Source of the DNA: Thinopyrum elongatum
Lineage: Eukaryota; Streptophyta; Magnoliopsida; Poales; Poaceae
Length of the DNA: 64,000 nucleotides
Reading direction: 5' to 3'
Assembly: GCA_011799875.1 (NCBI GenBank)
Contig: CM022303.1
Span: 728,768,340 to 728,832,339 of the forward strand
Under the pieces are notes generated by a model, which saw only the letters and a program-made list of their open reading frames with translations, ran no database searches and was not told the DNA's origin. The first letter of the stretch is position 1; each line of letters opens with the position of its first letter. This document shows positions 46,406 through 58,362 of the stretch, piece after piece. The position numbers were made by a program, and so were the translations under genes.

Positions 46406-46954
46406 TATTTATAACTATTATCAGTTTTACTTCCATGTTAAATTGTGCGTGTATAATTCAAATTGTAGAAACCACTCAATTTTCTGAGTATCAAATATGG
46501 AAAGATATGTAATTCTGCCGTAGCTCAAACTACAGTGGTAGTTGCTACAAGTAGTAATAAGAGAATAATTTCACTTCCCAGCTCCCACTAAAGAAAAAAT
46601 CAAATGTTTGTGGAGATGTAAAAGAACAGAAGCCAATGTGTTCCTACTAATGCAATTCATTTTGCATACTACTAAATATCACGTTTGAATGAACCTCACA
46701 TACAAATACCAATATTTGCATAAAATACCCGCTCAAAAGCATTTGCTTCAGCAACAGGTACCCCATACCAACCTTTAGGCTCGCCCCTAAAACACATGTC
46801 AGATAGCCACTTCAAGATGAAAATCTCTAGGCCCAAAACTTAACAAAAAATGAATGCAAAACATAACAAAATTTCTTGCACCCCTCACATTACCAAAAAT
46901 AAAACTATTGTCCTACTAATCAACAATCAATAAGACAAAAGCAAGAATAAAAAT
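46406..46954. repeat. Duplicated low-copy segment, copy B
   Basis: Direct repeat of copy A (42520-43045). It ends abruptly at about 46954 where Gypsy reverse transcriptase sequence begins. Confidence 0.8.
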
Positions 46955-48066
46955 GTCTCCCTTTTTTGGGACACAATGAACAGGACTTACCCATCTACTA
47001 TCAACTACGGGATATATTATACATGCTTCCAGAAGCTTTAGTGTGCCAGTTCTTACCACTTCCTTCATCTTAGGACTTAATCCTCGTTGATGATCAACAA
47101 CTGGTTTAGCATCAGGCGCCATATTGATTTTGTGCTGACATAGAGTAGGACTAATGCCCTTAAGATCATCAAGAGTTTATCCAATAGGAGCACGGTGTTT
47201 CCTTAGAGTTTTTAATAATCTCTTTTCTTCATGCTCTGTAAGGTTAGCACTAATAATAACAGGATATATCTTCTTTTCATCAAGATAAGCAAATTTCAAA
47301 GTATCAGGCAATTGTTTTAATTTGAACATAGGATCACTCTTAGTTGGAGGAGGACCTCCAAGAGTTTTAACAGGCAAATTATGCTTGAGAATAGGTGGTT
47401 CATTAAAGAACATCTTATCTATTTCATTTCTTTCATTCATGTGCATATGATTTTCATGTTCTAGCAAATATTGTTCTAACGGGTCAGTAGGAGGTACGGC
47501 AATAGAAGCAAGAACAATAATTTCATCTTTACTAGACAAATCTTCATCACGAGGTTGTCTGTGAAACTTAGAGAAATTAAACTCAAGAGCCACATCCCCA
47601 AAGTTAACACTGACATTTTCTCTTTTGCAGTCTATCTTAGCATTAACAGTGTTCGAGAAAGGTCTATCAAATATAATGTGACAAAAATCATCTTGTGGAG
47701 AACCAAGAACAAAAAAATCAGTAGGGTATTTTATTTTTCCACCCAAGACTTCAACATCTCTAACAATCCCAATCGGTGAAATAGTATCTCTATTCACAAG
47801 CTTAATAGTAACATCAATATCTTCTATTCAGCAGGTGCAATATCATTCATAATTTCTTGATATAGGGTAAACATAATAGCACTCACACTAGCACCCAAAT
47901 CACACAAGCCATGATAAAAATGATCTCCTATTTTAACTAAGACAACAGGTATGCCTACAACAGGCTTATTCTTATCCTTAGTATCAGGTTTGGCAATTCT
48001 AGCAGCTTCACCACAGAAATAAATAACATACCCATCAATATTACCGACCAAGAGATCTTTTACCAT
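46955..48066 (-). pseudogene. Gypsy protease to reverse transcriptase start, broken
   Basis: The 47824-48066 frame carries the retropepsin segment LCDLGASVSAI (about 47875-47905), where the usual catalytic D-T/S-G reads D-L-G. The 47177-47797 frame contains the region between protease and reverse transcriptase (ISPIGIVRDVEVLGGKI, TDFFVL). After a stop, 46955-47122 gives the N-terminal reverse transcriptase blocks PVVDHQRGLSPKMKEVV and WVSPVHCVPKKG. Catalytic reverse transcriptase motifs are not reached. The D-L-G change and several stops make this copy inactive. Confidence 0.85.
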
Positions 48067-48102
48067 AGCAACATTAGGTTCAACATTGATTTGTTCAGAG
48101 GG

Positions 48103-49060
48103 TCAAGGTGCTCTAATATTACTTGTGTTAATCATGGTTGAAACCTTAGCATGTTCCTTTATCCTAATAGGGAAAGGTGGTTTTTCAATAGAAGCAGTAG
48201 GCACAACTAAATCAACATTGTAAATGATAGTTTCATCTTTAACTATAATAGGCTCCTCAATATTTTCTTTAACAGGGGGATGATATTTAAACCATTTCTC
48301 CTTAGGTAGATCAACATGAGTAGCAAAATATTCACAAAAAGAGTCTACTATCTCAGAGTCAAGTTCATATTTAGTGCTAAACATATGAAAAGCATCGATA
48401 TCCATAAAAGATTTAACAAAATCGAACTCAAGTATTATACCTGACTCATTACCTTTGTCGAGTTCCCAATCTTCAGAGTTGTGTTTAATTCTTTCTAGAA
48501 GATCCCTTCTAAATTCAATAGCTCTCTTCATAAAGGAGCCAGTCGAAGAAGAATCGAGCATGGTTTGATTATCGTGAGAAAGCTGAGCATAAAAATTTTG
48601 TAAGATAGTTTCTTTTGAGAGCTCATGATTGGGGCATGTATACATCATGTACTTAAGCCTCCCCCAAGCTTGAGCGATGCTTTCTCCTTCACGAGGCCAA
48701 AAATTATATATATAATTCCGATCACAATGAACTAGATGCATAGGATAAAACTTTTGATGAAATTACAATTTCAATCGATTCCAATCCCAAGCTCCAATAT
48801 CATCATATAGCCTATACCATGTCAATGCCTTTGCCCCCAAAGATAAATGGAAGACCTTCTTCTTAACTTCATCTCTGGATAAACCTGCAAGCTTAAATAA
48901 TCCACAAACTTCATCTACATAGATTAGGTGCATATCAGGATGTAGTGTTCCATCTCCTACATAAGAATTATCTAGCAGTTTCTCTATCATACCCGAAGGA
49001 ATCATAATAAATATTTTCATTAGGTGTAGTAGATTGAGGAGCAACTCTTTTTGCTTCCGG
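48103..49060 (-). pseudogene. Gypsy gag, interrupted
   Basis: Two frames (48763-49044 and 48103-48741) cover the retrotransposon gag (capsid) domain, with HLSLGAKALTWYRL, FWPREGESIAQAWGRLKYM and LSKETILQNFYAQL. Such W-x-R-F / E-S-I-A-Q-A-W-x-R-L patterns define the Gypsy gag family. Stops at about 48742-48762 and 48763 split it, and the tail after the capsid region is acidic. It is followed directly by protease in the same orientation. Confidence 0.85.
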
Positions 49061-49182
49061 TCGAGGTGAAGACACCCCGAACAAACCCCTCAAAAGATTG
49101 TTTTTGATAATAACAAGTAACAGTAAATTTCAGCACATAATATAAATGTTTCCTTACCAAATTGCACTTACCAAAGGTGATT

Positions 49183-49202
49183 CACTCCCCGGAAATGGCG
49201 CA
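49183..49202 (-). promoter_or_regulatory. Primer-binding site of the truncated Gypsy element
   Basis: On the minus strand GCGCCATTTCCGGGGAGTG follows the LTR end after the AGTCTCTTTTT spacer. The GCGCCATTTCCGGGGA core is a common grass Gypsy primer-site context. Confidence 0.6.
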
Positions 49203-49213
49203 AAAAAGAGACT

Positions 49214-50711
49214 TGATTACCCACAAGTATAGGGAGTCATTCATAGTCCTTTCGATAAGTAAGAGTGTCGAACCCAATGAGGAGTTGAAGGAAATAACAA
49301 GCGGTTTTCAGCAAGGTATTTTCAGCAAGCACTAAAATTGTCGGTAATAGATAGTTTGATTGCCAGATAATTTTTAACAAGTGATAAGTAGAAATAGTAA
49401 CTAAGGTGCAACAAGGTAGCCCAATCCTTTTTGTTGAAAAGGACAGGCCAAAACGGTCTCTTATAATAAGCAAACTATTCTTGACGACACACGGGAATTT
49501 CATCTAGTCACTTTCATCATGTTTGTTTGATTCACGTTCGCTACTTTGATAATTTTATATGTGTGTGGACCGGTGCTTGGGTTCTGTTCTTATGTCAACA
49601 AGACTCCCACTTATGATTATCCCCTCTCGCAAGCATACACAACTATGAAAGAAGAATTAAGTTAAATTTAACCATATGATGAAACATATGGATCCGAACC
49701 AGCCCCTTACGCAATCGCGCATAAACTAGGTTTTAAGCTTCTGTCACTCTAGCAACCCATCATCTAATTACTACTACAAAATGCATTCCCTTAGGACCAA
49801 ATATGGTGAAGTGTCATGTAGTCGACGTCCACATAACACCACTAAGGGAATCGCAACATACACATCATCAAAATATTGAACGAATACCAAATTCACATGA
49901 TTACTTATGACAAGACTTCTCCGATGTCCTCAAGAACAAAAAAAACTACTCATAAATCATATTTATGCTCAAGATTAGAGGGGTATTAAATAGCATAATG
50001 GATCTGAACATATAATCTTCCACCAAATAAACTAACTAGCATCAACTACAAGATGTAATCAACACTACTAGCAACCCACAGGTACCAATCTAAGGTTTTG
50101 ATACAAAGATTGAATACAATAGATGAACTAGGGTTTTAGATGAGATGGTGCTGGTGAAGATGTTGATGAAGATTGATTCTCCCACGATGAGAGGGTTGTG
50201 GGTGATGATGATAGCTTTGATTTCCCCCTCCCGGAGGGAAGCATCCCCGGCGGAATCGATCCGCCGGAGAGCAAAAGTGCTCCTGCCCAAGTTCCGCCTC
50301 GAGACGGCGGCACTCCATCCCGAAAGTCCTATCCTTATTTTTTCTAGGGAAAATGGGATTTTATACCAGAAGATGGGCACCGGAGGCTGGCCAGGGGCCC
50401 CACGAGCCACCAGGGCGCGCCCTGGAGCTTTGCGGGCACCTAGATGGCCCCCTGTGGTGCTTCTTTTCCTCAATAATTTTTATTTATTCCAAAATAGATC
50501 TCCGTGAAATTTCAGCTCATTTGAAGATGTGCAGAATAGGTATCTCTGACAGAGCTTTTAAAGGTCCAGAATTCCAGCTGGTGGCAATCTCCCCCTTCAT
50601 GTAAATCTTGTATATTAAGAGAAAAATGGAATTATTGCTCCACAGTGTGTAATATTGATTTTTTACACTATAAATAAAAGTAGGAAAACATGATGCAAAA
50701 TGGACGTATCA
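49214..50711 (-). repeat. 5' LTR of the truncated Gypsy element
   Basis: The 1498-bp LTR has TG...CA ends on the minus strand. It contains a GC-rich block at 50215-50460 near the likely transcription start. Confidence 0.88.
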
Positions 50712-51280
50712 GGTGTCTACGTTTTCCCGCCATTGCACTTGATGGGCAGTTCCCCTTCCATGCCCGCCCAGCAACCATCCACAAAATTTGCATTTCCACT
50801 CTTTCGACTTTCACTCTGCCATTTCCTCTCCCTCGTCCCCTTCGATGCCATCATGTGCCTCGACCACCGTTATCGTTCCTCCGACCAGCCGGCGGCGCCT
50901 TCCACGCATCGGACGCCATGAGCGCCATGGGGTCTGCTCGCCGTTGCGTCGTCCGCCTCGACCGCCGCCATGGCGTTCTCCGGCTCGACCGCGCGTAGTC
51001 CACGTCCTCGGCCTCGACCGCCGCCGCCGTCCTCCGCCTCAACCGCAGCCACCGTCCGCCGCCTCGACCACCATCACGTCCGCGGCTGGAAAAGCGGCCG
51101 ACGGTATACTATATGTCTGTTACTAAATTATCCTCTAGGGTTTGGAGTTTGCATCTTATTAATTTCTATATTAACTAGTTTTACATCATATAAGAGAGCG
51201 AGCAGCACAGCAGCAGGAGCAGTACTAGATAAATGAAATAGCTCTTTTTTGTATCGGTAGGTGTCCGAATATTTGGAACA
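50712..51280 (+). other. GC-rich stretch, possible upstream part of the B3 locus
   Basis: From 50800 to 51110 the DNA is rich in CCGCC and CTCGACC. It has overlapping frames in all phases that I do not trust. It could be a transcript leader for the B3 remnant downstream, but I see no clear TATA box or start. Confidence 0.35.
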
Positions 51281-51775
51281 TTGCTAAATATGACAAGTGG
51301 CATTGATGTTTGAATTTTCTTACATATGAGAAGTACATGGGCTTCATGTTATTCGTAGGAATTTGAAAAAGTGTGACAGAGTTTTTGCGAAATGTTGATT
51401 CATTTCCGTTTTGCCAAATTTCTGTCATTCCATATGTCAACTTTCTACGCAAAGTTCATGCCGAATTTCATTTGTTATGACAATATTGTTTAATTTGCTT
51501 ACATATGACAAGTGCATAGGTTTAGCATCAACGTTGCTAAATATGACAAGTGGCAATGATATTTGAATTTCCTACATATGAGAATTGCATGGGCTTCATG
51601 TTATTCATAGGGATTTATAAAAGTGTGACAAAGTTTTTGCGAAACGTCAATTTATTTCCATTTCGCCAAATTTCTATCGTTCCATACGTCAATTTTGTAA
51701 GCAAAGTTCATGCCGAATTTCATTTGCTATGACAATATAGTTTAATTTTCTTACATATGACAAGTGCATGGGTTA
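51281..51775 (+). repeat. Tandem duplication, two copies of about 252 bp
   Basis: GCTAAATATGACAAGTGGCA begins copies at about 51282 and 51534. Both contain GGGCTTCATGTTATTC, GTTTTTGCGAAA and AAAGTTCATGCCGAATTTCAT. Copy differences are around 10% by eye. Confidence 0.88.
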
Positions 51776-52069
51776 TGAAAATGAGTGCTAACATTTTGAT
51801 GAAATGTTGATAAACTTCCTCTCAAAATTACAATTAATAAATGCTTCATAATGATTATTAGGGATCATGAGGCATAAGATCTACCATATCTGCAAAGACA
51901 TTGTGGTTACAGCGGTAGATTTCGGACTCTTCTTGATGAACAGATTTTAAAAATCGGTGGTAACAGTCTTGAACCTCAACGAATATTCTCTTCAAACCAT
52001 TTGTACAATTATTGTACTAACTTTATTGTTAATGATGAACTGTTGCATAGTGTATCCCATGCAACATAA
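51776..52069. other. AT-rich sequence without a recognised feature
   Basis: Short stretch between the tandem repeat and the B3 pseudogene. I see nothing definite in it. Confidence 0.4.
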
Positions 52070-52960
52070 GGGTTGACTTCAACAATTTATGCGATAACCT
52101 TATGTACTTTGACGATGATATGGGGCGCACATTCGAACTAGACGTGCATAAATGAAAGGATAGAAACATCATATATGGCGATGGATGGGAGCAGTACATT
52201 GCACAAAATAATTTCATCGGAGGAGACTACATATCCTTTTCCATGAATGGAGAGATCAACAGGTTAAGGACAATATATTTCTACAGTGATGACGATGATG
52301 ATTACCAGGATCATGATGATAGCCAGAATCACCAGGATGATGGAGACAACCAAGATGATGAGGGCAGCCATGAAGATGAGGATACATCAGATGATGATGA
52401 CAGCCAGAATGACAAGGATAGGCAAGATGATGACGATGAGGAAGATGTTGACGATGGTCCATTTAGTTCAGCAATTTTCTCTCAAAGAATGAGCAAGCTT
52501 ACTCGGGATGATACCTTGTATGTTACCATCGAGTGTGGCCTTCGTTGGGAAACCCTTTGTGCACCGTTTAACAAGAACCAACGTCATCATAAAGCCATAG
52601 TGAGATATTTTGTATTCTTTCATCTTTTTTGTTCATAACCAAGTATGGCGAGATGTCTAACATTGTGTGCTCTCTGTTTGCTTTTAATGATGGGGAGTTC
52701 AGAAGTTACCTATGAAGATCTTTTCCAGAGTGTACATCCCCGCTGTCGGCATCGTTAGAGTACGCCATGGACCAACATGACGTGTCACCAGCGTTCAGTA
52801 CAAGACAGGATCGAACGGGCACATATCCTTCTATGAGTCCGGCTGGCAAGAGTTCTTGACGTGAAAGAGAGAACTAAGGCTGGACACCCTTATGATAATC
52901 ACCATTAGCAACAGCAACCGCAATGAATTTTAGATGATGGTTGTCGTCGACCATGTTTAG
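52070..52960 (+). pseudogene. B3-domain (REM-type) transcription factor pseudogene
   Basis: The first B3 domain is read from about 52072 (VDFNNLCDNLMYFDDDMG, then RTFELDVHK). A TGA interrupts at 52153-52155, and the domain continues with IIYGDGWEQYIAQNNFIGGD and YISFSMNGE. A very acidic Asp/Glu/Gln linker (52280-52460) follows. The second domain starts at about 52500 and, after a possible intron (about 52600-52700), gives LPMKIFSRVYIPAVGIVRV and GHISFYESGWQEFL followed by TGA. The GW-x-x-F and GD-x-x-F pattern marks plant B3 DNA-binding domains; paired domains with an acidic linker suggest the REM group. At least three stops show it is dead. Confidence 0.72.
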
Positions 52961-53520
52961 AAATATGGTCTAAGTGATGAATATATCAGCAGCTGAACTG
53001 TTAGTTAATTAGTATATTAAGATGGATGTGATCGATACATTGACGTTTGTTTCTTGAGTCGAACAAATTCGAAGTGTTACTTAGTTATTTGGTCGTTTGT
53101 TTCTAAAAGGATCTAGTCTCGTTCAGTTATATTGAGAATCATATGACTACGCCTTTTGGAGTAAGTGTGTGTCACCCGCAATGCCAACAATTGGTATATT
53201 GTATCCTATCTCTCCACTGGCAGGCGCCATGGTAGAATCGCCACAGCTAGCATCATTTATGTGGTGGGTAGGAACTGCTGCCCTCCACAAGAAGCAACGT
53301 ACTAGTGGCGAGAGGTCGGTGGTGGGAGGCCCTGGGAGCCTGACCACCACTGCTGGCCTTTTTCCACCCGCCACTGCTAGGCATTCCCGCAGTAGAGAGT
53401 GATCTAACAATTTAAACACTTAAGGGGCTCAGGTCGTCGATTTTGCACTAGGGCCAGGCCGGGCCGGCCAACTAGGCCGTTCACAAAAACATTCGGTCGT
53501 ATCAGACAGGCCTGACGACT
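52961..53520. other. No recognised feature
   Basis: Only short frames without domain motifs occur here, including a weak ORF pair at 53147-53419 that I do not accept as a gene. Confidence 0.4.
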
Positions 53521-53920
53521 GGTAGAGGTGGTCGCCTTCACCACAGCCCTCTCTGCCACCCTACCGGCCTCCCCCTCCTCCAAGTGCTTCCTTCCCTTCA
53601 CGTCTCGTCCGCCGTGCCCCGAGCTCCGCCTCCGTGCGGGCTCCCGGAGTGAGTGGCATGTGGTCGAGGACGCTGTCGAGAGCACAGATCTCTCCCGCAC
53701 GCTCCGCTTCCTGTAGTCCGTGGAGCCTGCATCTTATCCGAAATCGGCCACGAATGTGGTTACACAGGTGGCTCTCCCCCTGTCACCGGGGCAGGACTGG
53801 GAGGTGCTGGACATGTGCATCGACGCAGATGACATTCAGCTTGTCGGTCGGGCGTACCAGTTCCACTCCAACCGCGGGGTCCTCGCCAACTTCGGCAAGT
53901 GCAAGAACATAGGTAAATGG
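53521..53920 (+). pseudogene. Unrecognised host-gene exon fragment
   Basis: One frame is open from about 53522 to 53910 except for a TAG at 53714-53716. It ends at a canonical donor (CATAGGTAAATG, about 53912). The residues just before the donor (DWEVLDMCIDADDIQLVGRA, then YQFHSNRGVLANFGKCKNI) look like a conserved globular protein rather than a repeat. I cannot name the family. Its GC content is well above the flanks, as is usual for grass first exons. No further exon was found downstream. Confidence 0.4.
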
Positions 53921-55239
53921 TGATCTCACGTTAATTGTTCCATTTTTTGCGTGATAATTGATTGGGCTTGAGGGCCATGTCATGCAAAATTTATTATCCT
54001 AGTTGCCAATTTGCCTTCAAATTTGTACATGGTGTAGAATTTGGTATGTTAGCTGTTAGCAATGTTCAATGAGTACTACGGGGGTCATGGCAAAATCCAG
54101 CATTCTAGCTTGTGTGTGTGTTGGGCAGAAAAGACATGTTGGGCAGACAGAGCAAGTCACATCGCAAATGGTTAAACTAAGGAACACGTGTGCAATGTTT
54201 ACCACCGTTAGAGACAAATTTTTTGGAGCAAACGTTTGCCCGTAATGAATAGCTTGTGCATGGGAATTGTCTGTGTTCTTTTCAATTATCGCAAACAGTT
54301 CCTCAGAAAGAAGTGAGTGCCGTATATCACACTAGTATCTCTTTTCTAAATTGTGGCTGATGGATCAGTCATTGCACATGTATCTCTTTCTTTTCAATGG
54401 TTTTTATTGTTCTACCTTTTGCGATGCCTAGATTACACATAGTTTGATCCAAAGCTTGCATATCTTTTATTAATAGAAAGAGTTGAAATGGGATTAAGAG
54501 GGGGTATATCGCATGGAAGAACCAAAAGATAGCATAAAATGTTGCCCGGAGCAGAGAGGAAAGTGGTGCTCGACCCAAACGGAAGCTACAACACAACACA
54601 AAACTACCGCTAGCAAAGAACGACATAAACCGAAGCGATGTGTCAAATCTCATAATCCCTCACTGGCCACGCCATGAGCAATCAAGATGTTGTGACATCG
54701 CCGTCGTCCGATCGAAGGAAAAGGACCTAGGGTTTACCCCGGTACTCGAAGAGGGGCAAGGAGAAAGGTCATGGCAGCGCCTCCAGGAAGGGGCGGACAC
54801 CCGCAGATGTTGCCATTGCCAGCGTCAGCAAGCCAAGCTGGGATTTCTCCCGAGCCTATGTCCCAACAATTCCAAAGCCGATGGACATGATACATTTTGT
54901 AAGCTGAGGCCAGAACTGCAGGAAGGGGAGCTACGCCCCTGCCGAGGGGTGGCAAGGGGAGCCCCGGGACGTGTGAGCACTGAACATTGCGACGGAGGGG
55001 CGAGGCAAGGGGTGGTAGTCATGGTTGGAGAGGTGACGACCAAGTGTAGAGAGCCAGCACAGGTGATGAAACAGTGGCCAACATTGTCGGTGAGCAAGGA
55101 CCTGGAGATACACAGATCTGGGCCGATGACGCAGGTGCCCCCAAGACGCCGGTGAGCCAAGGAAGCCGGAAAGGGCGCAGCTTCCTTAGCACCGGGGCTA
55201 ATGCCCCTACGGAAGAACATCGACGAGCCATGGATAAAG
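53921..55239. other. Unassigned low-copy sequence
   Basis: The first 450 bp are AT-rich and empty. From 54460 to 55230 the GC-rich sequence has overlapping frames on both strands that lack motifs. It may be a decayed repeat. A TAAAG at 55235-55239 would be the target-site copy of the Copia element that follows. Confidence 0.4.
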
Positions 55240-56150
55240 TGTCAGAATTAATGGGCTAGGCCCATAGCAATTTCTGAAATCTCAAATAGAGGCCCATGTG
55301 TAAAATGGCAAGTGGTGGTGCTAAAGTTTTGTCCCTCCCTGGAAGTTGAAGAAGAGTTGGACCTCTTTATATAGTGGGTTCTCTCCACCACTCTAAGTGG
55401 TGTGTTGAGAAGAGAAAGGGAAGACCACACGCGCGCGCTCGCTCGCTTCGCCTCGCCTGGCCGGGCCGTGCCGTGGCGTGCCGTGCCATGGCGAGGCGAG
55501 GCGAGGCGGCGCGTACGTGCGACATGCGCGTGAATGGTCCGCCAAAATCCGGTCCGTTTCCTTGCAGGGGCGCAGCTTCCTTTTGTCATTTTATTTTTTA
55601 TGTCTTGGCAGACAAGTTAATGTTTTCTTGTCCGGTAAGTATACGTTTTAGAAACGAAGTTGGTTTGGGATTGTGATCGCGACACAATACCGCCTCGGGT
55701 CCTAATATATATACTACTACCGGCTGCGGCCATAGACACATAGAAAACACCTAGAATTTTGCCTCATCTCGCAACTTGCGCCACCACCGTAGTCTACTCC
55801 ATCCCAAACGCCGGCGTGCATCAGGAGAGGATGAATTAGGTTTTTGGGAAGCGCTCTGCGCTACTGCTCAAGTTCGTCATCACGGGTCGTCTTCCGTCCA
55901 AGTCGGGTGGTGCTACTCATCGTCGTCTTCATCGCCGTCAGCAGCAGATCGTCACCAACATCGTCATCAACACCGTCGCACACACGACAGCTAATGAACA
56001 GTACGTCCAATACCATATGTTCTTGTCTCTCTCTACAGCTGTTGTTTCGTATGCTGTTTTGCATGTTTTGCTGTTCTTCTAGGTTGCTAAATTGTTGCAT
56101 GCTAGTATATGTTCTAGTCATGAATTATTTACTGGAATTAATCATGAACT
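55240..56150 (+). repeat. 5' LTR of the third Copia element (right end uncertain)
   Basis: The start is clear (TGTCAG). TATATAG at about 55368-55374 is a TATA candidate followed by a CG-rich leader. I found no clear CA end followed by a standard primer site before the gag ATG at 56207, so the inner boundary is approximate. Confidence 0.65.
55367..55374 (+). promoter_or_regulatory. TATA box candidate of the third Copia LTR
   Basis: TTATATAG occurs in the context CCTCTTTATATAGTGGGTTC. Confidence 0.6.
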
Positions 56151-56206
56151 TGCCTAATTTTCCAATAATCCAAAAACCTAATTGTTGGCAATTTCCTGAG
56201 TTAACT

Positions 56207-57025
56207 ATGGCTGGATTCGCTGATGCACTGAGTCCGGATAATTTTACCGGTGTGCACTTTAAGAGGTGGCAGGTGAAGACCACGCTCTGGCTTACTGCTC
56301 TGAAAGTTTTTCATGTTAGTGTTGGTGCTCCAGAGGGAATGTCTGACGAAGATCAGAAAAAAATTCCAGGAAGCCAATACTATGTTTGTGGGATGCATTC
56401 TGAGTGTTCTTGCTGATCATCTGTGTGATGTGTACATGCACATAGATGACGGAAAGACACTGTGGGATGCACTGAATACAAAATTCGGTGCAACAGATGC
56501 AGGCAGTGAACTGTACATCATGTAGAGTTTTCATGACTACAAGATAGTGAATAACCGCTCTGTGGTTGAACAAGCTCATGAGATAAAGTGCATTGTGAAG
56601 GAACTTGAACTCCTTAAGTGTGTTCTACCCAACAAATTTTGGCTGGATGCATGATTGCAAAGTTGCCTCCTTCATGGAGGAATTTCGCCACAACTCTGAA
56701 ACATAAGGGACAGGAGATATCAGTTGAAAATCTGATTACATCTCTTAATGTTGAAGAAAAAGCTTGGGCTAAAGACACTACTGAGAAAGGAGGTGAGGTT
56801 CAGCCTACCGCCAATATGGTGCAGAGGTACCCACAGAACAAGAACAAAGGGAAGAACAAACCTATTTTCAACAAGCCTACCAAGACTACTACATTCAAGA
56901 AGAAGAAGTTTAACAAGGCTGAGCTAGAGTGCTACGCCTGTGGGAAGCCCGGACACTTTTGCAAGGAATGCCGTGAACGTGCAGACCGAGAGGGAAAACG
57001 AGCTCCAAGACTGCCAACATGGTAA
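56207..57025 (+). pseudogene. Copia gag (third element), broken
   Basis: ATG at 56207 opens MAGFADALSPDNFTGVHFKR, and WQVKTTLWLTAL follows. The frame shifts near 56365 to FVGCILSVLADHLCDVYMHI and stops at TAG 56523. A further shift near 56635 leads into the 56618-57025 frame with PPSWRNFATTLKHK, a Lys-rich stretch and the CCHC knuckle CYACGKPGHFCKEC (about 56931-56972). The nucleocapsid residues are intact, but two shifts and a stop prevent a full capsid protein. Confidence 0.88.
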
Positions 57026-58362
57026 CCGCTAGCAATACTAATGGGTATGGTAATTTACCTATTGTGCTTTCAGTATTTCAATCATCTTCATGGTGGATTG
57101 ATTCGGGTGCTAACGTTCATGTGTGTGCTGACGTCTCCCTGTTTACTTCTTATCAGGTCGCAAGGGAAACTTCCGTCCTAATGGGGAATGGGTCAGATGC
57201 TTCTATTCGTGGCATTGGCACGGTGGATCTGAAGTTTACTTCGGGAAAGATCGTGCAGCTAAGGAACGTGCAGCATGTCCCTACTATGAACAAGAATCTA
57301 GTTAGCAGCTCCTTTCTATGTCGAGATGGGTTTAAGGTAGTTTTAGAGTCGAATAAAGTAATCGTGTTGAGATTTGGACAATTTATAGGAAAAGGCTATG
57401 ACCGCGGAGGCTTGTTCCGCTTTTCCCTTTCAGATTTTTGCAATAAGTCAGTAAACCAAATTTGTGCTAGTATTAATGATGATGCAAGTGTTTGGCACTC
57501 TCATTTATGTCATATTAATTTTGGTTCGAGTCTCGGCTATCCAGTATGAGTTTAATTCTGAATTTCACCGTTGCCAAAGTTCTAAGTGCCATAGTTGTGT
57601 GCAATCAAAGCAACCTCGAAAGCCTCATATGGCTGCCGAGGAGAGAAACTTGGCACCTCTAGAACTCATACATTCTGATCTTTGTGAGATGAATGGTGTG
57701 CTGAAAAAAGCTGGAAAGAGATATTTCATGACTTTGATTGATGATGCGACTAGATTTGCTATGTTTATTTATTGCAAACTAAAGATGAAGCATTAGACTA
57801 CTTTAAAATCTATAAAGCTGAAGTTGAAAATCAACTAGAGAGAAAGATCAAGCGTCTTAGGTCCGATCATGGTGGAGAGTATTTTCCCAAAGTATTTGAT
57901 GAATTTTGTGAGGAGCATGGTATTATTCATGAGAGGATGCCTCCCTATTCACCCCAATCAAATGGGGTTGCTGAGAGGAAAAACCGCACGTTGACTGACT
58001 TGGTGAATGCCATGTTAGGCACTGCTGGTTTATCTAAGGCAAGGAGGGGGGGCTCTATTGACTTCATGTCATGTCCTGAACAGAGTTCCTAACAAGAATA
58101 AGGAGAAAACCCCTTATGAGGAGTGGGTTGGGAGAAAACCATCACTTTCTTCTTTGCGCACTTGGGGATGCTTGGCAAAGGTCAATATTCCTATTCCTAA
58201 GAAATGCAAACTCGGACCAAAGACAGTGGATTGTGTCTTTCTAGGGTATGCTCAATGGAGCATTGCTTATAGATTTTTAGTGGTAAAATCTGAAGAACCT
58301 GATATGCATGTTGATACTATAATGGAATCTCATGATGCAACATTTTTGAGAATATATTTCCT
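57019..58362 (+). pseudogene. Copia protease and integrase (third element), broken
   Basis: Protease has the WWIDSGANVHVC catalytic segment (about 57091-57126). The zinc region of integrase (VWHSHLCHINF) runs into a stop at 57547-57549. A second frame gives CHSCVQSKQPRKPHM and the core HSDLCEM with LIDDATRF. A frame change near 57785 leads to RSDHGGEYFPKVF and PYSPQSNGVAERKNRTL, and another near 58045-58085 leads to KTPYEEWVGRKPSL. All three acidic residues of the DDE core can be seen, but across frames. Confidence 0.88.

Larger units (their letters stand above)
46955..50711 (-). mobile_element. Gypsy LTR retrotransposon, 3'-truncated
   Basis: Reading right to left it has a 5' LTR (49214-50711), a primer-binding site (about 49183-49202), gag, protease and the first part of reverse transcriptase, which stops at 46955 within the VHCVPKKG block. 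The LTR starts TGATACGTCCATTTTGCATC and ends GGGTAATCA. There is no integrase, RNase H or 3' LTR, so more than half the element was deleted. Confidence 0.88.

Noticed and set aside
54460..55230. Overlapping GC-rich frames, considered as a LINE or a gene
   Set aside because: No endonuclease or reverse transcriptase motif, no poly-A tail and no flanking duplication; frames on both strands are equally open.
55400..55520. Dense CGAGGCGAGGCG run considered as a CpG island promoter of a host gene
   Set aside because: It is inside the Copia LTR downstream of its TATA box, so it belongs to the element leader.
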